NCBI GenBank assembly: GCA_963784195.1
Contig: CAWARA010000030.1
Span: forward strand, 1 to 64,000
DNA: 64,000 bases
Reading direction: 5' to 3'
Source: CAVQAH01 sp963784195
GTDB lineage: Bacteria > Acidobacteriota > Vicinamibacteria > Vicinamibacterales > 2-12-FULL-66-21
Shown here: positions 1 through 8,443 of the stretch, in pieces
Layout of the letters: every line of letters begins with the position of its first letter
How positions within the stretch are numbered: position 1 is the first letter of the stretch
Notes under the pieces: generated by a model
Told to the model about the DNA's origin: nothing
Seen by the model: the letters and a program-made list of their open reading frames with translations, nothing else
Database searches by the model: none
Made by a program: the position numbers and the translations under genes

Positions 1-1073
1 CGGTTCGGAGTTGCGGGGCGTACGTGATGGCAATGTTCGCCGCCAGGCCTTCGTAAGGTGCGTTGCTCAGGTTGGTGAGGACTATCACTGTCAGGCGATG
101 ACTTGGCCAGCGTGAATAGCCGGCGCGGAATCCGGTGAGCGAGCCGCCGTGACGCATCATCGGCACGCCGGTCGGCACCTTGGAGTCGGCAGGCCAATCA
201 TCGAGCTGCCACCCGAATCCGTAGCGGAACGTGCGGCCATCGTTCAGCCTGACCGGTGTCCACATCTCGCGCTTGCTCGACTCCTTCAAGATCCGATCGC
301 CTGACAGTGCGATGTCCCACTTCGCCAGATCCTGAACGGTCGACAGGAAGGCGCCGCTCGGGCGAACGGCGGGGAAGTCGTCCTCATTCCGCAGCCGGCC
401 GGACTCCCACGCATATCCCCTGGCACGGTTGGAGACGATGTCGGTCAAGCTGGTCACGCGAGTGGCGGTCATGCCCAGCGGAGAGAACACGCGTTCGTGC
501 AGAAAATCGGCCCATGGCTGTCCGCTGACTTTGTGAATGATTTCAGCCAGCACGAAGTACCCGAGGTTCGAGTACCTGGTACTTCTCGCCAGTCGCGAAC
601 GCGAGCGGCACTGAATAGCCCGTTTCGATGACCGCGATGTCCGGTTGCAGCTTGTTGAAGTCGAATCCCGGCGCCTCACGCACGAGGCCTGAGGTGTGGG
701 TCAACAGGTGACGAAGCGTGATGGTGTCCCAGGTCTTCGGCGTGCCCGCGAGATACTTGCTGACCTTGTCGTCCACCGACAGCTTGCCGTCCTGGACCAG
801 CAGCATGACGGCGGTGGCGATGAACTGCTTGCTCAGCGAGCCGATCTTGAAAACGGTGTCAGCCCGGGCGGGGACGCGGTTCTCGACATCGGCGAGACCG
901 TAGCCCTCGACTTTGACCGGGACTCCGTCCTTGATGACCGCAATCGCCACGGCCGGCACGTGTTGCTTCTCAATCCAGCCCCTGACGAAATCATCGATGT
1001 CCTGACCGCGAGCTGTAGCGGCCGCGACAAGCATCAACGCAAAGGGCAGGAGACTGCTGCGCGGACGATTCAT
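1..1073 (-). CDS. Serine hydrolase, class C beta-lactamase-like (partial, one frameshift)
   Basis: Secreted penicillin-binding-protein/beta-lactamase-fold hydrolase. A signal peptide (MNRPRSSLLPFALMLVAAATA) is followed by the SxxK motif in GSLSKQF, the tyrosine motif YSN in KYQYSNLGY, and HGG in MRHGGSLTG near the C-terminus, all as expected for the family. The frame breaks near position 578, where one extra base follows GEKYQ; the downstream frame resumes in register with the family. The C-terminus runs off the window at base 1, ending in LTNLSNAPYEGLAANIAITYA. I chose ATG 1073 because GGAG lies six bases upstream; a GTG at 1088 overlaps the preceding stop codon. It is the third gene of a sigma-factor operon. 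Substrate unknown: esterase, peptidase or lactamase are all possible. Confidence 0.75.
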
Positions 1074-1087
1074 CGTCACTCCGATCA

Positions 1088-2026
1088 CTACTTACCGAGC
1101 TGCTTGCGAATCAGGAGCAGCTCGTAGTCCGCCTTCGACATCTCGAGCTGAAGCTCCTGCAGCCGCAGTTCGGCTTCAGCAAGATTCAGCGAATTGGCGG
1201 TGCCTGTCTCGATCCGGCCCTTCAGATCAGTCACGTGCTTCCGCGCCACGCCAATCCGGCGCGCCAGAGCCGTGCGCCGCAGATCGGTCTCGGCTTCGAG
1301 CCCACGCAGATCCGCCTCTGGACCCGGCAGGCCGCCTTTCAGGAACGTCTGACGGATGGCGATCTTCCGCTGGAAAACCTCGACGGCTGACTCCAGATCG
1401 ATCAGCCGGCTCTCGGCCTCTTCCACCTCGATCGCTTTCGTCAAGCCGACCTCGAACCGCGTCCGTGCCGTCTGCACTCGCACCTTCTCAGCCCCGAGCG
1501 CCGCCGCTGGCACGGTCATCTCTACATGCATGCGCTCGGTGACGAAATCCCGGCCCGAAACCAGGGGGGCCGACAGCGTGTTCATCGGTTCCCGCCCGGT
1601 GGCCTTGATTTCCGCGATGTCGAGCTCGATCGATTTCAGCTCGGCTTCCGCTTCGCTCACTTTGATCCGCGCATCGGTCATGGATTCCTGCGGCTCGACG
1701 CCGATCGATACCCGCTGCTGCACGTCCCGCAACCTCTGCGTGGCCAGCGCGTGTCGCTGCTGCGCGAGCACCGCCCGCTGCTCGAAGGTATTGAGTAGCA
1801 GTTCGCGCTGCTCGCTGAGGCTCGCCTCATAGGAGGCCGCGACGACGCCACCGCCCAGGGCCATCGACACGATCGCCACCGCGGCAGCCGCGAGCGCGAA
1901 ACCGGCCCTGGACTGCGGCCACCACGTGTGGCCTCCCGCTGCCAGATCGCGCCGCCTCAGATCAGCGCGCAGCAGGTGCTCGAGCTGATTCACAAACTCC
2001 TCACGAGGCTCGTGTGCGCCGGGCAT
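1088..2026 (-). CDS. Membrane-anchored periplasmic coiled-coil protein, candidate sigma-factor partner
   Basis: A 312-residue protein with a basic cytoplasmic N-terminus (about residues 1-40), one transmembrane helix (about 42-64, Ala/Val-rich) and a long periplasmic region of heptad-rich helices to the C-terminus, resembling the helical hairpins of TolC-type and adaptor proteins. No zinc-finger anti-sigma motif is visible. The start is ATG 2026, supported by GGAGG at 2035-2039 (spacing 8); an upstream ATG at 2041 has no such site. It overlaps the end of the ECF sigma gene and is followed directly by a serine hydrolase. By position and topology it may act as the membrane-bound regulator of that sigma factor, but the sequence alone does not show this. 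Confidence 0.7.
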   Translation of the reverse strand: MPGAHEPREEFVNQLEHLLRADLRRRDLAAGGHTWWPQSRAGFALAAAAVAIVSMALGGGVVAASYEASLSEQRELLLNTFEQRAVLAQQRHALATQRLRDVQQRVSIGVEPQESMTDARIKVSEAEAELKSIELDIAEIKATGREPMNTLSAPLVSGRDFVTERMHVEMTVPAAALGAEKVRVQTARTRFEVGLTKAIEVEEAESRLIDLESAVEVFQRKIAIRQTFLKGGLPGPEADLRGLEAETDLRRTALARRIGVARKHVTDLKGRIETGTANSLNLAEAELRLQELQLEMSKADYELLLIRKQLGK

Positions 2027-2573
2027 GTTCCGTTCCTCCATCAACGTCGCGGGACCGCACTGCGGCACGCGGCAACATTTTTTCGATTCTCTTCCTGAGT
2101 TTTTCTCGGGCACGGCGCAGCCGGCCTTCGACCGCGCGCTCCGACAACGACCGCTCGCGCGCCATGTCGCGCACGCTCTTGCCGGTGAAGTAGAAGTCTT
2201 CGAGCAGCTGCGCTTGCGAGCGCCGAAGCCGGCTGAGCCCCCAGTTGATGACGGCGGCTGCGCCCGGATCCTCGGCCGCCACCGCTGGTTCGGCTTCGAT
2301 GCGATCGAGCAGAGCCGCATCGACGAGCTGGGGTCGCACGCGCCGGACGTAGCTGATCAGCGTGTTCCGCGCTACTCGAATCAGCCACGCGATCGGTTCA
2401 GCCGGAATCCCCTTGCTCCGCCAGTCGACGATGGCCCGCATCCACGTGTCCTGCACGAGATCCTCAGCCAGACCGGCATCGCCGCCGACCCTGCGCGAGA
2501 CGTAGGCGTAGAGCGGACCGATAGTGGTTCGGTAGGTCTCCACCAGGTCCTGTTCGGACAGCGTCCGGCTCAC
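2001..2573 (-). CDS. RNA polymerase ECF sigma factor
   Basis: A 190-residue sigma-70 family protein. Region 2 is seen as LAEDLVQDTWMRAIVDWRS and the following WLIRVARNTLISYVRR; region 4 is seen as LEDFYFTGKSVRDMARERSLSERAVEGRLRRAREKL, the helix-turn-helix that contacts the -35 element. Length fits group IV sigma factors. The start is GTG 2573. The last 26 bases overlap the downstream membrane coiled-coil gene, so the two are translationally coupled, followed by a serine hydrolase. The operon is divergent from the secreted-protein gene at 2700. The C-terminal tail after region 4 is Arg-rich and may be non-functional. Confidence 0.88.
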   Translation of the reverse strand: MSRTLSEQDLVETYRTTIGPLYAYVSRRVGGDAGLAEDLVQDTWMRAIVDWRSKGIPAEPIAWLIRVARNTLISYVRRVRPQLVDAALLDRIEAEPAVAAEDPGAAAVINWGLSRLRRSQAQLLEDFYFTGKSVRDMARERSLSERAVEGRLRRAREKLRKRIEKMLPRAAVRSRDVDGGTEHARRTRAS

Positions 2574-2699
2574 ACCCGTATTGACGCATTACCCGGTGCC
2601 AAACCCACGAAAAATCTCGCCACGCCGGCTCGGCTATCGCGGTTCGTGGCGTCCGCCTTGCACCGTTTCCGTGAGCGACGAACTACAGGAGGGAAACTG

Positions 2700-3221
2700 A
2701 TGAGACGCATTCTATTCGGAGGAATGCTGGCCCTCACGCTCGTGTTGACGGCAACGGCGGCGCAGAACCCCACGACGCCACCTCCGCCGCCGAACCCGGC
2801 GAGACCAGATCCGGCTCACATACGAACACAGGCGCTGGTCGTCACGGTCGAGGGTTGCCTCATGCGCGAGGAGGACGTGCCGGGATGGAAACCGAACGTC
2901 GCCGAGCGCGCGGGCATGGCCGAGGATTACATCCTGACCAGCACGAAAATGATCAAAGGGGCGGCGCCAGCACCCGCGCAGGCTCGTTCCGGCGAGACAC
3001 CTACCGGAACATCCGGAATGGCCGCGATGTACGAAATCAAAGGCATCGACGGCGAGAAGTTGAAACAACACGTCGGCCGTCGCGTGCAAATCGAAGGAAC
3101 CTTCGAGGACGTCGATCCGAACCGGCCGGCACCAGACAAGGCGACTTCAGCCGACGATCTCGTCGAGCTCAGTGGCACCTCGATCCGTCAGGTCGCTGGC
3201 GAGTGCCCGGCGAAGTCGTGA
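2700..3221 (+). CDS. Secreted hypothetical protein, possibly OB-fold
   Basis: 173 residues. A clear signal peptide (MRRILFGGMLALTLVLTATAA) precedes a Pro-rich linker and a beta-rich domain containing VTVEGCLMREED, YILTSTKMIKG, YEIKGIDGEKLKQHVGRRVQIEGTF and DLVELSGTSIRQVAGECP. The pattern of strands around GRRVQIEGTF suggests a small OB-fold, with two conserved-looking Cys (in EGCL and GECP) that could pair in the periplasm. The start is ATG 2700, with GGAGGG eight bases upstream; the same frame is open far upstream but has no start signal there. It is divergent from the sigma-factor operon. Function unknown. Confidence 0.75.
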   Translation: MRRILFGGMLALTLVLTATAAQNPTTPPPPPNPARPDPAHIRTQALVVTVEGCLMREEDVPGWKPNVAERAGMAEDYILTSTKMIKGAAPAPAQARSGETPTGTSGMAAMYEIKGIDGEKLKQHVGRRVQIEGTFEDVDPNRPAPDKATSADDLVELSGTSIRQVAGECPAKS

Positions 3222-3251
3222 GCGTAGCTGTTCAACCGCAGGAGATCTGAC

Positions 3252-3794
3252 GTGGCAACGACTGCGATCAAGCACGAGTTTCAGACAGTTCTCGCGGCAG
3301 CGGCACGATCCGCGGAGATCCCTGACTCAGCGGACACGTACGGATGGCTGATAGGAAGCTGGGAACTGGATGTGCACCATTACTGGGCCGCCGACGTCTC
3401 CGCGCGGGGCATCAAGGGCGAGGCGCACTTCGCATGGGTGCTCGAGGGCCGCGTGGTGCAGGACGTCTGGATCATGCCGAGGCGTGCGGACCGTACCCAG
3501 GGCATGGACAAGAAGATGAACATGTACGGCACGACGCTGCGTGCCTGGGACCCGTCCATCAAGGCGTGGCGGATCACGTGGATCAACCCCGCGGGCGAAC
3601 ATGTCGAGCAGCAGATCGGCCGGAGGGTCGGCGACGAGATCGTGCAGATCGGTCACCGGCCCGACGGCACGACCACCCGGTGGAGGTTCACCGAAATCAC
3701 AAAAGACTCATTCCACTGGCTCGGCGAGTCCCTGAACGCTGACGGCGCGACCTGGACTCTGGAAGGGGAGTTCCGGGCCAGGCGGATGCGATAG
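3252..3794 (+). CDS. Hypothetical lipocalin-like/DUF1579-like protein
   Basis: A 180-residue cytoplasmic protein with no signal peptide. The motif WLIGSWELDVHHYW followed by repeated beta-strands (GEAHFAWVLEGRVVQDVWIMP, MYGTTLRAWDPSIKAWRITWINP, HRPDGTTTRWRFTEIT) is typical of calycin-like small barrels annotated as DUF1579 or heme-/lipid-binding proteins. The start is at 3252 (GTG) with GGAG nine bases upstream. It follows the secreted gene at 2700 by about 30 bases and is probably co-transcribed with it. Ligand and role unknown. Confidence 0.7.
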   Translation: MATTAIKHEFQTVLAAAARSAEIPDSADTYGWLIGSWELDVHHYWAADVSARGIKGEAHFAWVLEGRVVQDVWIMPRRADRTQGMDKKMNMYGTTLRAWDPSIKAWRITWINPAGEHVEQQIGRRVGDEIVQIGHRPDGTTTRWRFTEITKDSFHWLGESLNADGATWTLEGEFRARRMR

Positions 3795-3919
3795 CACTTT
3801 CATCCGAACCTTGCCTTCCCCCTGAAGAGTTTCGCTCACCGACCGATACCTTTGTCGGTGAGCGTTCAGCTCACCTCAACTGTTATCCCCTTGCGGTCAG
3901 CTTTCAGGGAGAAGTGCGA

Positions 3920-4654
3920 ATGTTTCGATCGTGGTATCGATGTGCCTCTGCGTGCACGCTCGTGTTCGCTCTCGTGTTTCTGCAGTCGAGCCGACTCGAG
4001 GCGCAGACTCTTCGAATTCTGTTCACCAGCGTCAACGGTTCAACGGTGACGATTCAGGGAGAAAACTTCGCCTCCGTGACGACCATCACGCTCGGTACAG
4101 TCGCACTCGAGAACATCGTCGTCAGTCCGGCCGGCGACATGATTACTGCGACGCTCCCCGTGGCAATGCCCAACGGTTCTCACCTCCTGACCCTCACGAG
4201 CAGCCAGTCGACGAGTCCCGTCACGTGCGCTACGGCGTCACCGGCTCCAGATTGGGTCTGCGTCGGCGATGGATGGGTGCCCGCCGGGCATCCGCTGGCG
4301 GGCCGCGGCAACACCGACGACAACGACCACGACGACAGCGTTCGTGGCGACGATTGGAAACATCGGGCCGCAGGGTCCCCAGGGTCTTCAGGAGGCCTCT
4401 CGGGCGAGCAGGGCGACAGACGCCTCCCACGACATGAACGCGATGCTGAGGCAACTCGCTCGACGCACGCAGCTGCTCGAAGGTGCCCGGACAGCATCCA
4501 CTCAGTCCGTTCGCATCGTGCTCGCGGGATCGATGAGCGTCGCGCGTCTCGCCGGCACCAGCGATGCTGCAAACACGACGAGAACCAACGTCCCGAGAAC
4601 GGCGCCGACAGTCAGCGGATCGAAGGGCGTGACGTCGTAGAGCATGTCGCGTAG
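3920..4654 (+). CDS. Secreted IPT/TIG-domain protein with collagen-like tail (frame-disrupted)
   Basis: A signal peptide (CASACTLVFALVFLQSSRLEA) is followed by one IPT/TIG immunoglobulin-like domain (LRILFTSVNGSTVTIQGENFASVTTITLG...MPNGSHLLTLT, about residues 35-95). Downstream, the collagen-like Gly-X-Y stretch IGPQGPQGLQ sits in a different frame (around 4335-4390), so at least one indel lies between about 4215 and 4370. After that no frame gives a convincing protein. The annotated end overlaps the convergent permease gene and is probably wrong. Start ATG 3920 has AGGGAG upstream; GTG 3914 is an alternative. Likely a surface or extracellular adhesin-like protein. Confidence 0.5.
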   Translation: MFRSWYRCASACTLVFALVFLQSSRLEAQTLRILFTSVNGSTVTIQGENFASVTTITLGTVALENIVVSPAGDMITATLPVAMPNGSHLLTLTSSQSTSPVTCATASPAPDWVCVGDGWVPAGHPLAGRGNTDDNDHDDSVRGDDWKHRAAGSPGSSGGLSGEQGDRRLPRHERDAEATRSTHAAARRCPDSIHSVRSHRARGIDERRASRRHQRCCKHDENQRPENGADSQRIEGRDVVEHVA

Positions 4655-7147
4655 TTGAGAGGCGAGCATCAACGCGAGAGGAAACCCGGCGAGTGCGCCG
4701 ATTGCCGCCGCGTTGGCGCCGTCACGCAAGGCGAGCCACAACACGCCACGTTGCGATGCGCCGAGGGCGATGCGGATGCCGAACTCGCGGCGCCGCGCTT
4801 CCGTCGCGTAGGCGGTGACGCCGTAGACGCCGATCGCCGACACCACGATCGCTACCAACGCGAAGACGAGCATCATCTGCATCTGCACACGGCGCTCGGC
4901 AACGGCCGGCGAACTGGCCCGGACGTCCTCGAGCGTCCTCAGCCCGACGATCGGCATCGCCGGGTCCAGTCGCTTCACGACGTCGCGAATGCCGGCGGCG
5001 AGTGCACCCGGATCACCGGTGGCGCGAACCACCACGGCGCCGGCACCGGGCCAGTGATCCTGCCGCTGCGACGTGTAGATCGACGGGAGGGCGGCACCCG
5101 CGCCGCCCATCCGCACGTCGCCGACGACGCCCACGATGGTGATCCACGGCCTGGTGGGCTCGACCTTGACTCTTGCCCCGATTGGGTCGGCATCGGGCCA
5201 CAGCTGCTTCGCGAGTCCGTTGCTGACGACGGCGACCCACGGGGCGCCATCTCGATCGCTTTCGTTGAAGACACGCCCTCGCAGGACTGGAATGCCCAGG
5301 GATGCAAAGTAATCATCCGACGCCGGCGTGTATCGCACGTCTGGCAGACGGCCGCCTTCGACCGCGCGGCCTTCGATCTGGAGTCCGGTGATGGTGCTCT
5401 GACCGCCCGTCGGAACGTTTCCGCCGCCGACGGTTACGACGCCGGGAAGCGCGCGCAGCTGCTCGTGCAGCGACGCCCAGAACGCGTCCTGTTCCGCATC
5501 CGAGCGAGGCCGTGTAAACGATGGCCTGAAGGTCAGAGCATGATCCGTCGAATAGCCAAGATCGAGCGCCGAGAGGTGCTGCAGGGTACGCAGGAAGAGA
5601 CCGGCGCCGACGAGTAGGACGATCGAAACAGCCAGTTGCGCAGCGACGAGCGTGAGGCGCGTCCCGCCGCCCACCCGCGAGGCGGTCCGGCCGTCGTGCC
5701 GCCGCAGCGCGGTGCCGAGCTCGCGCGTCGCGGCGAGCGCGGGAACGAGCGAGGATCCGAGCGCTCCGGCCATAGCGGCGCCGATCGCAAACAGGAGCAC
5801 GCGTGGCTCGAGCGTGAACTCGGTACCGGGTGGAAGAGATGCCGCCGCAACGGTCCGAAGGGCGCGGATACCGGCTTGCGCGACCATCAGGCCGAGCCCG
5901 GCCCCGACAACGGCGAGCACCGCACCCTCGGCGAGAAACTGTCTGATGAGCCGCGGCCGCCCGGCGCCGAGCGCCACGCGCACGGAGAGCTCGTGATCCC
6001 GCGCGAGCGCGCGCGCGAGAAGAATTCCGGCGACGTTCGCGCAGGCGATCAGCAGCACGAACGCCGCCGCGCCCATGAGGACCAGCAGACGTGGCCTGGC
6101 GTCGCCCGCAACGGCCGTGCGAATCGGCACCACGCGGGTGGTGATGCCACCGAACGATTGAGGGAACTCACGCTGCAACGCCAGCATCGCCAGATCGACG
6201 TCCATCTGCGCGGCAGGCATGGATACGCCCGGCTTCAATCGAGCGAAGATCCGGATGGCCCTGACCTGAGCGCTGTTCGAGTTTCGAAGGAGCGATGCGA
6301 GATTCCGAGGCGCCAGAAACTCCGTGGCTTCATAGGTCGGCACGCGAAAGTCCGGCGGCATCACGCCGATGACTTCGACGCGCCCGTCGGCGAATTCGAT
6401 CGTCCGTCCCACGATGCCCGGGTCTGCGCCGAACCGCCGGCGCCAGAGTCCATCGAGAAGCACTGCCACGCGGCCCGCGGGTCCCGACACCTCGTGCGCG
6501 CCAAAGGTGCGCCCGATCGCGGCGCGCACCCCCAGCACGTCGAACGCATCGGGCGTGACAGCTGATACCGCTATCTGTTCGGGGTCGCCACCGTCGAGAA
6601 CGACGGCGTTCCCGCCGTCGATAGCGCTAATGCCTGAAAACGATGTCGTGCGATCCCGCAGCCCGGCGACGGCGGCGGCGCTGAATCGCGCCGCGGGTCT
6701 GATGACCCCGTTCTCGACAGGCTGGAACTGCACGAGCGTGGCTTCGTCGCCATAGGGGAGGGGTCGGAGCAGCATGGCGTACACGACGCTGAAGACGGCC
6801 GTCGCCGCGCCGATGCCCAGCGCAAAGGTCAACAGGACGATGGCTGTCACTCCAGGCGTGCGTGCAAGGGTACGAGCAGCGATGCGGAGATCCGAAGCGA
6901 GCTCCTCGACACGCAGCAGAACGCGGACGCGCCGGTCGGCTGCGACGTCCTCCCGTGCTGCGTAACGCTCGGCATCGTGGACGTCGCCGAATTCTTCGAG
7001 CGCCCGGAGCCGCGCGTCATCCGGGTCGACTCCTTCCGCGATCAGCGCGGCGACGCGCTCGTCGATCCAGGCCTCGAGCTCCGCGCGGTTATCGCTCGCG
7101 ATCTCCTGTCGCGTCCGCGTCAGGAAGATCGGGTCACGCATCGCCAT
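4502..7147 (-). CDS. Giant MacB/FtsX-type orphan permease, PadR-linked (ADOP family)
   Basis: 881 residues. The N-terminal part (about 1-75) is the helical region typical of PadR-linked permeases (EAWIDERVAALIAEGVDPDDARLRALEEFGD). It is followed by two copies of the MacB periplasmic core plus FtsX permease: TM1 near TPGVTAIVLLTFALGIGAATAVFSV, a first FtsX block (LVLMGAAAFVLLIACANVAGILLARALARDHELSVRVALGAG), and a second ending in VYGVTAYATEARRREFGIRIALGAS. No ATPase domain is present, hence orphan. It overlaps the upstream PadR gene by 14 bases. The transported substrate is unknown; family members are usually tied to efflux or envelope stress. Confidence 0.88.
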   Translation of the reverse strand: MAMRDPIFLTRTRQEIASDNRAELEAWIDERVAALIAEGVDPDDARLRALEEFGDVHDAERYAAREDVAADRRVRVLLRVEELASDLRIAARTLARTPGVTAIVLLTFALGIGAATAVFSVVYAMLLRPLPYGDEATLVQFQPVENGVIRPAARFSAAAVAGLRDRTTSFSGISAIDGGNAVVLDGGDPEQIAVSAVTPDAFDVLGVRAAIGRTFGAHEVSGPAGRVAVLLDGLWRRRFGADPGIVGRTIEFADGRVEVIGVMPPDFRVPTYEATEFLAPRNLASLLRNSNSAQVRAIRIFARLKPGVSMPAAQMDVDLAMLALQREFPQSFGGITTRVVPIRTAVAGDARPRLLVLMGAAAFVLLIACANVAGILLARALARDHELSVRVALGAGRPRLIRQFLAEGAVLAVVGAGLGLMVAQAGIRALRTVAAASLPPGTEFTLEPRVLLFAIGAAMAGALGSSLVPALAATRELGTALRRHDGRTASRVGGGTRLTLVAAQLAVSIVLLVGAGLFLRTLQHLSALDLGYSTDHALTFRPSFTRPRSDAEQDAFWASLHEQLRALPGVVTVGGGNVPTGGQSTITGLQIEGRAVEGGRLPDVRYTPASDDYFASLGIPVLRGRVFNESDRDGAPWVAVVSNGLAKQLWPDADPIGARVKVEPTRPWITIVGVVGDVRMGGAGAALPSIYTSQRQDHWPGAGAVVVRATGDPGALAAGIRDVVKRLDPAMPIVGLRTLEDVRASSPAVAERRVQMQMMLVFALVAIVVSAIGVYGVTAYATEARRREFGIRIALGASQRGVLWLALRDGANAAAIGALAGFPLALMLASQLRDMLYDVTPFDPLTVGAVLGTLVLVVFAASLVPARRATLIDPASTMRTD

Positions 7148-7475
7148 CCCTCAGCGCGAGCACACGCGTCACGGCGGCTGCATAGCGCTTCCAACCGTCG
7201 GCTTCGTCCGCAAGCTGCGCCCGTCCGGCTGACGTCAGCCCGTAGATGCGGACACGCCGGTTCGTGTCAGATGTGCCCCAGCGCGATTTGATGAGCCCCT
7301 TTCGTTCGAGACGGTGGAGTCCCTGATACAAGGCAGCGCCTTCGACCGCGAGCTCGCCGCGGCTGCGATCGGCAAGGAACTGCGCGATGGCGTACCCGTG
7401 CATCGGTTTCCACGCAAGTGTCTTGAGGATGAGCACGTCTACCGTGCCCTGGAGGCGTTCAGAGGGAGATGCCAT
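7134..7475 (-). CDS. PadR-family transcriptional regulator
   Basis: 113 residues with the PadR winged helix: RLQGTVDVLILKTLAWKPMHGYAIAQFL, the wing and recognition region AALYQGLHRLERKGLIKSRWGTS, and the C-terminal dimerisation helix ending in TRVLALRDGDA. PadR proteins of this type repress a neighbouring transporter and release DNA on ligand binding. The gene overlaps the start of the giant permease, so the two form an operon. ATG 7475 is preferred; GTG 7484 adds three residues. An unusually AT-rich stretch in its promoter (about 7503-7520, containing ATGATATATGA) is the best candidate operator, but it is not a clean palindrome. Confidence 0.85.
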   Translation of the reverse strand: MASPSERLQGTVDVLILKTLAWKPMHGYAIAQFLADRSRGELAVEGAALYQGLHRLERKGLIKSRWGTSDTNRRVRIYGLTSAGRAQLADEADGWKRYAAAVTRVLALRDGDA

Positions 7476-7484
7476 GGTGGCCAC

Positions 7485-8041
7485 AACTCACGTGTTGATA
7501 GCTCACCACATGATATATGAGTGGCCGGCCGGCGGCAAGCGTGACTCGTCGCGCGAGCACACGCCATTCACTGCTTCGTGGCGAACCATTCGACTTGGCA
7601 AGCGTCGTGGCTTCTGCACGGAACCGCTTGATGATGTCTTATCGGCGAGCGTCGGGTTCAGGGTGGGCGAGGTGTCAATGCGGCGTGCAATTCCGCGCCA
7701 CTCCGCGCACGCACTCCACGTCGCCGCTGCCACGCGCAGCAACAGGCACCGCACCATCCCACCCCTCTGCAACGGCATCGCGGATGACGTGTGAAAGACA
7801 CGAGACACGACTTTCGTCGGCCGATCACGAATTCGTGCGAAACGGGCCGGGCCCAGCCTTCCGAATGAATCCCGCACTCCCGTGCCACTCAGGCTAAAGT
7901 CCGCTCACGAATGCGTTTGTGGGCCGACCCGGCGCGTTCACGCGCTCGACGTCAATGTGGTACCCGCTCTGCAACTTCGTTATTCGACGATTCTTCGCTC
8001 AGTACGCCGTCTCGGATCAAGCCGGTCAAGGAGGTCGCACC
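7485..8041. other. Intergenic region without a recognisable gene
   Basis: About 550 bases between the divergent PadR/permease operon and the PA2779-like gene. Open frames on both strands here have no recognisable protein features. The region must hold both promoters. I see an AT-rich patch at 7503-7520 next to padR and the ribosome binding site AAGGAGG just before ATG 8042, but no convincing -35/-10 pair, terminator or RNA gene. Confidence 0.5.
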
Positions 8042-8434
8042 ATGCGGGTCGCGCGAAACATCCTCGTTGTCTTTCTCTGCACCGGGTTGGTGCTACCAGG
8101 CACAGCGCGCGCTCAGCAACCTTCATTGGTGGATCAGGCGACACTCGATCGCGCGATTGCCGCCCACGTGCAACGGAGCGATGCCGACCGTCGAACTATC
8201 CAGGGGCTGCTCGAACGGCAGCAGGTGCGTGAGATTGCCGGTCGCACGGGCATCGACATCAAGCGCGTGGAAACCGCGGTTGCCACGATGGACGGCTCCG
8301 AGTTGCGCGAGCTTGCCGAATATGTGCGCGCCGTCGAGGATTCACTGGTGGGCGGCTCGAGTGTCACGATCTCGACCACCACTATCATCATCGGCCTCCT
8401 GATCCTCATCCTCATCATCGTCGCTGTCAACTGA
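8042..8434 (+). CDS. PA2779-family small membrane protein
   Basis: 130 residues: signal peptide (NILVVFLCTGLVLPGTARA), a helical middle (about 30-100) with LDRAIAAHVQRSDADRRTIQGLLERQQVREIAGRTGID, and a strongly hydrophobic C-terminal helix (TISTTTIIIGLLILILIIVAVN). This architecture matches the PA2779 family, which is found next to PA2778-type cysteine peptidases, exactly as here: the peptidase starts nine bases after this stop. The start is ATG 8042, with AAGGAGG upstream; the frame is open further 5' but has no other start signal. The role is unknown; the conserved pairing suggests it is the membrane partner or substrate of the peptidase. Confidence 0.8.
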   Translation: MRVARNILVVFLCTGLVLPGTARAQQPSLVDQATLDRAIAAHVQRSDADRRTIQGLLERQQVREIAGRTGIDIKRVETAVATMDGSELRELAEYVRAVEDSLVGGSSVTISTTTIIIGLLILILIIVAVN

Positions 8435-8443
8435 CGTCTGTCG

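Noticed and set aside
4655..6565. Two plus-strand open frames of over 300 codons
   Set aside because: Both are antisense to the PadR-linked permease, with Arg/Gly/His-rich, non-protein-like translations.
7485..8041. Small RNA or riboswitch
   Set aside because: No recognisable conserved aptamer or strong stem-loop series in the gap.
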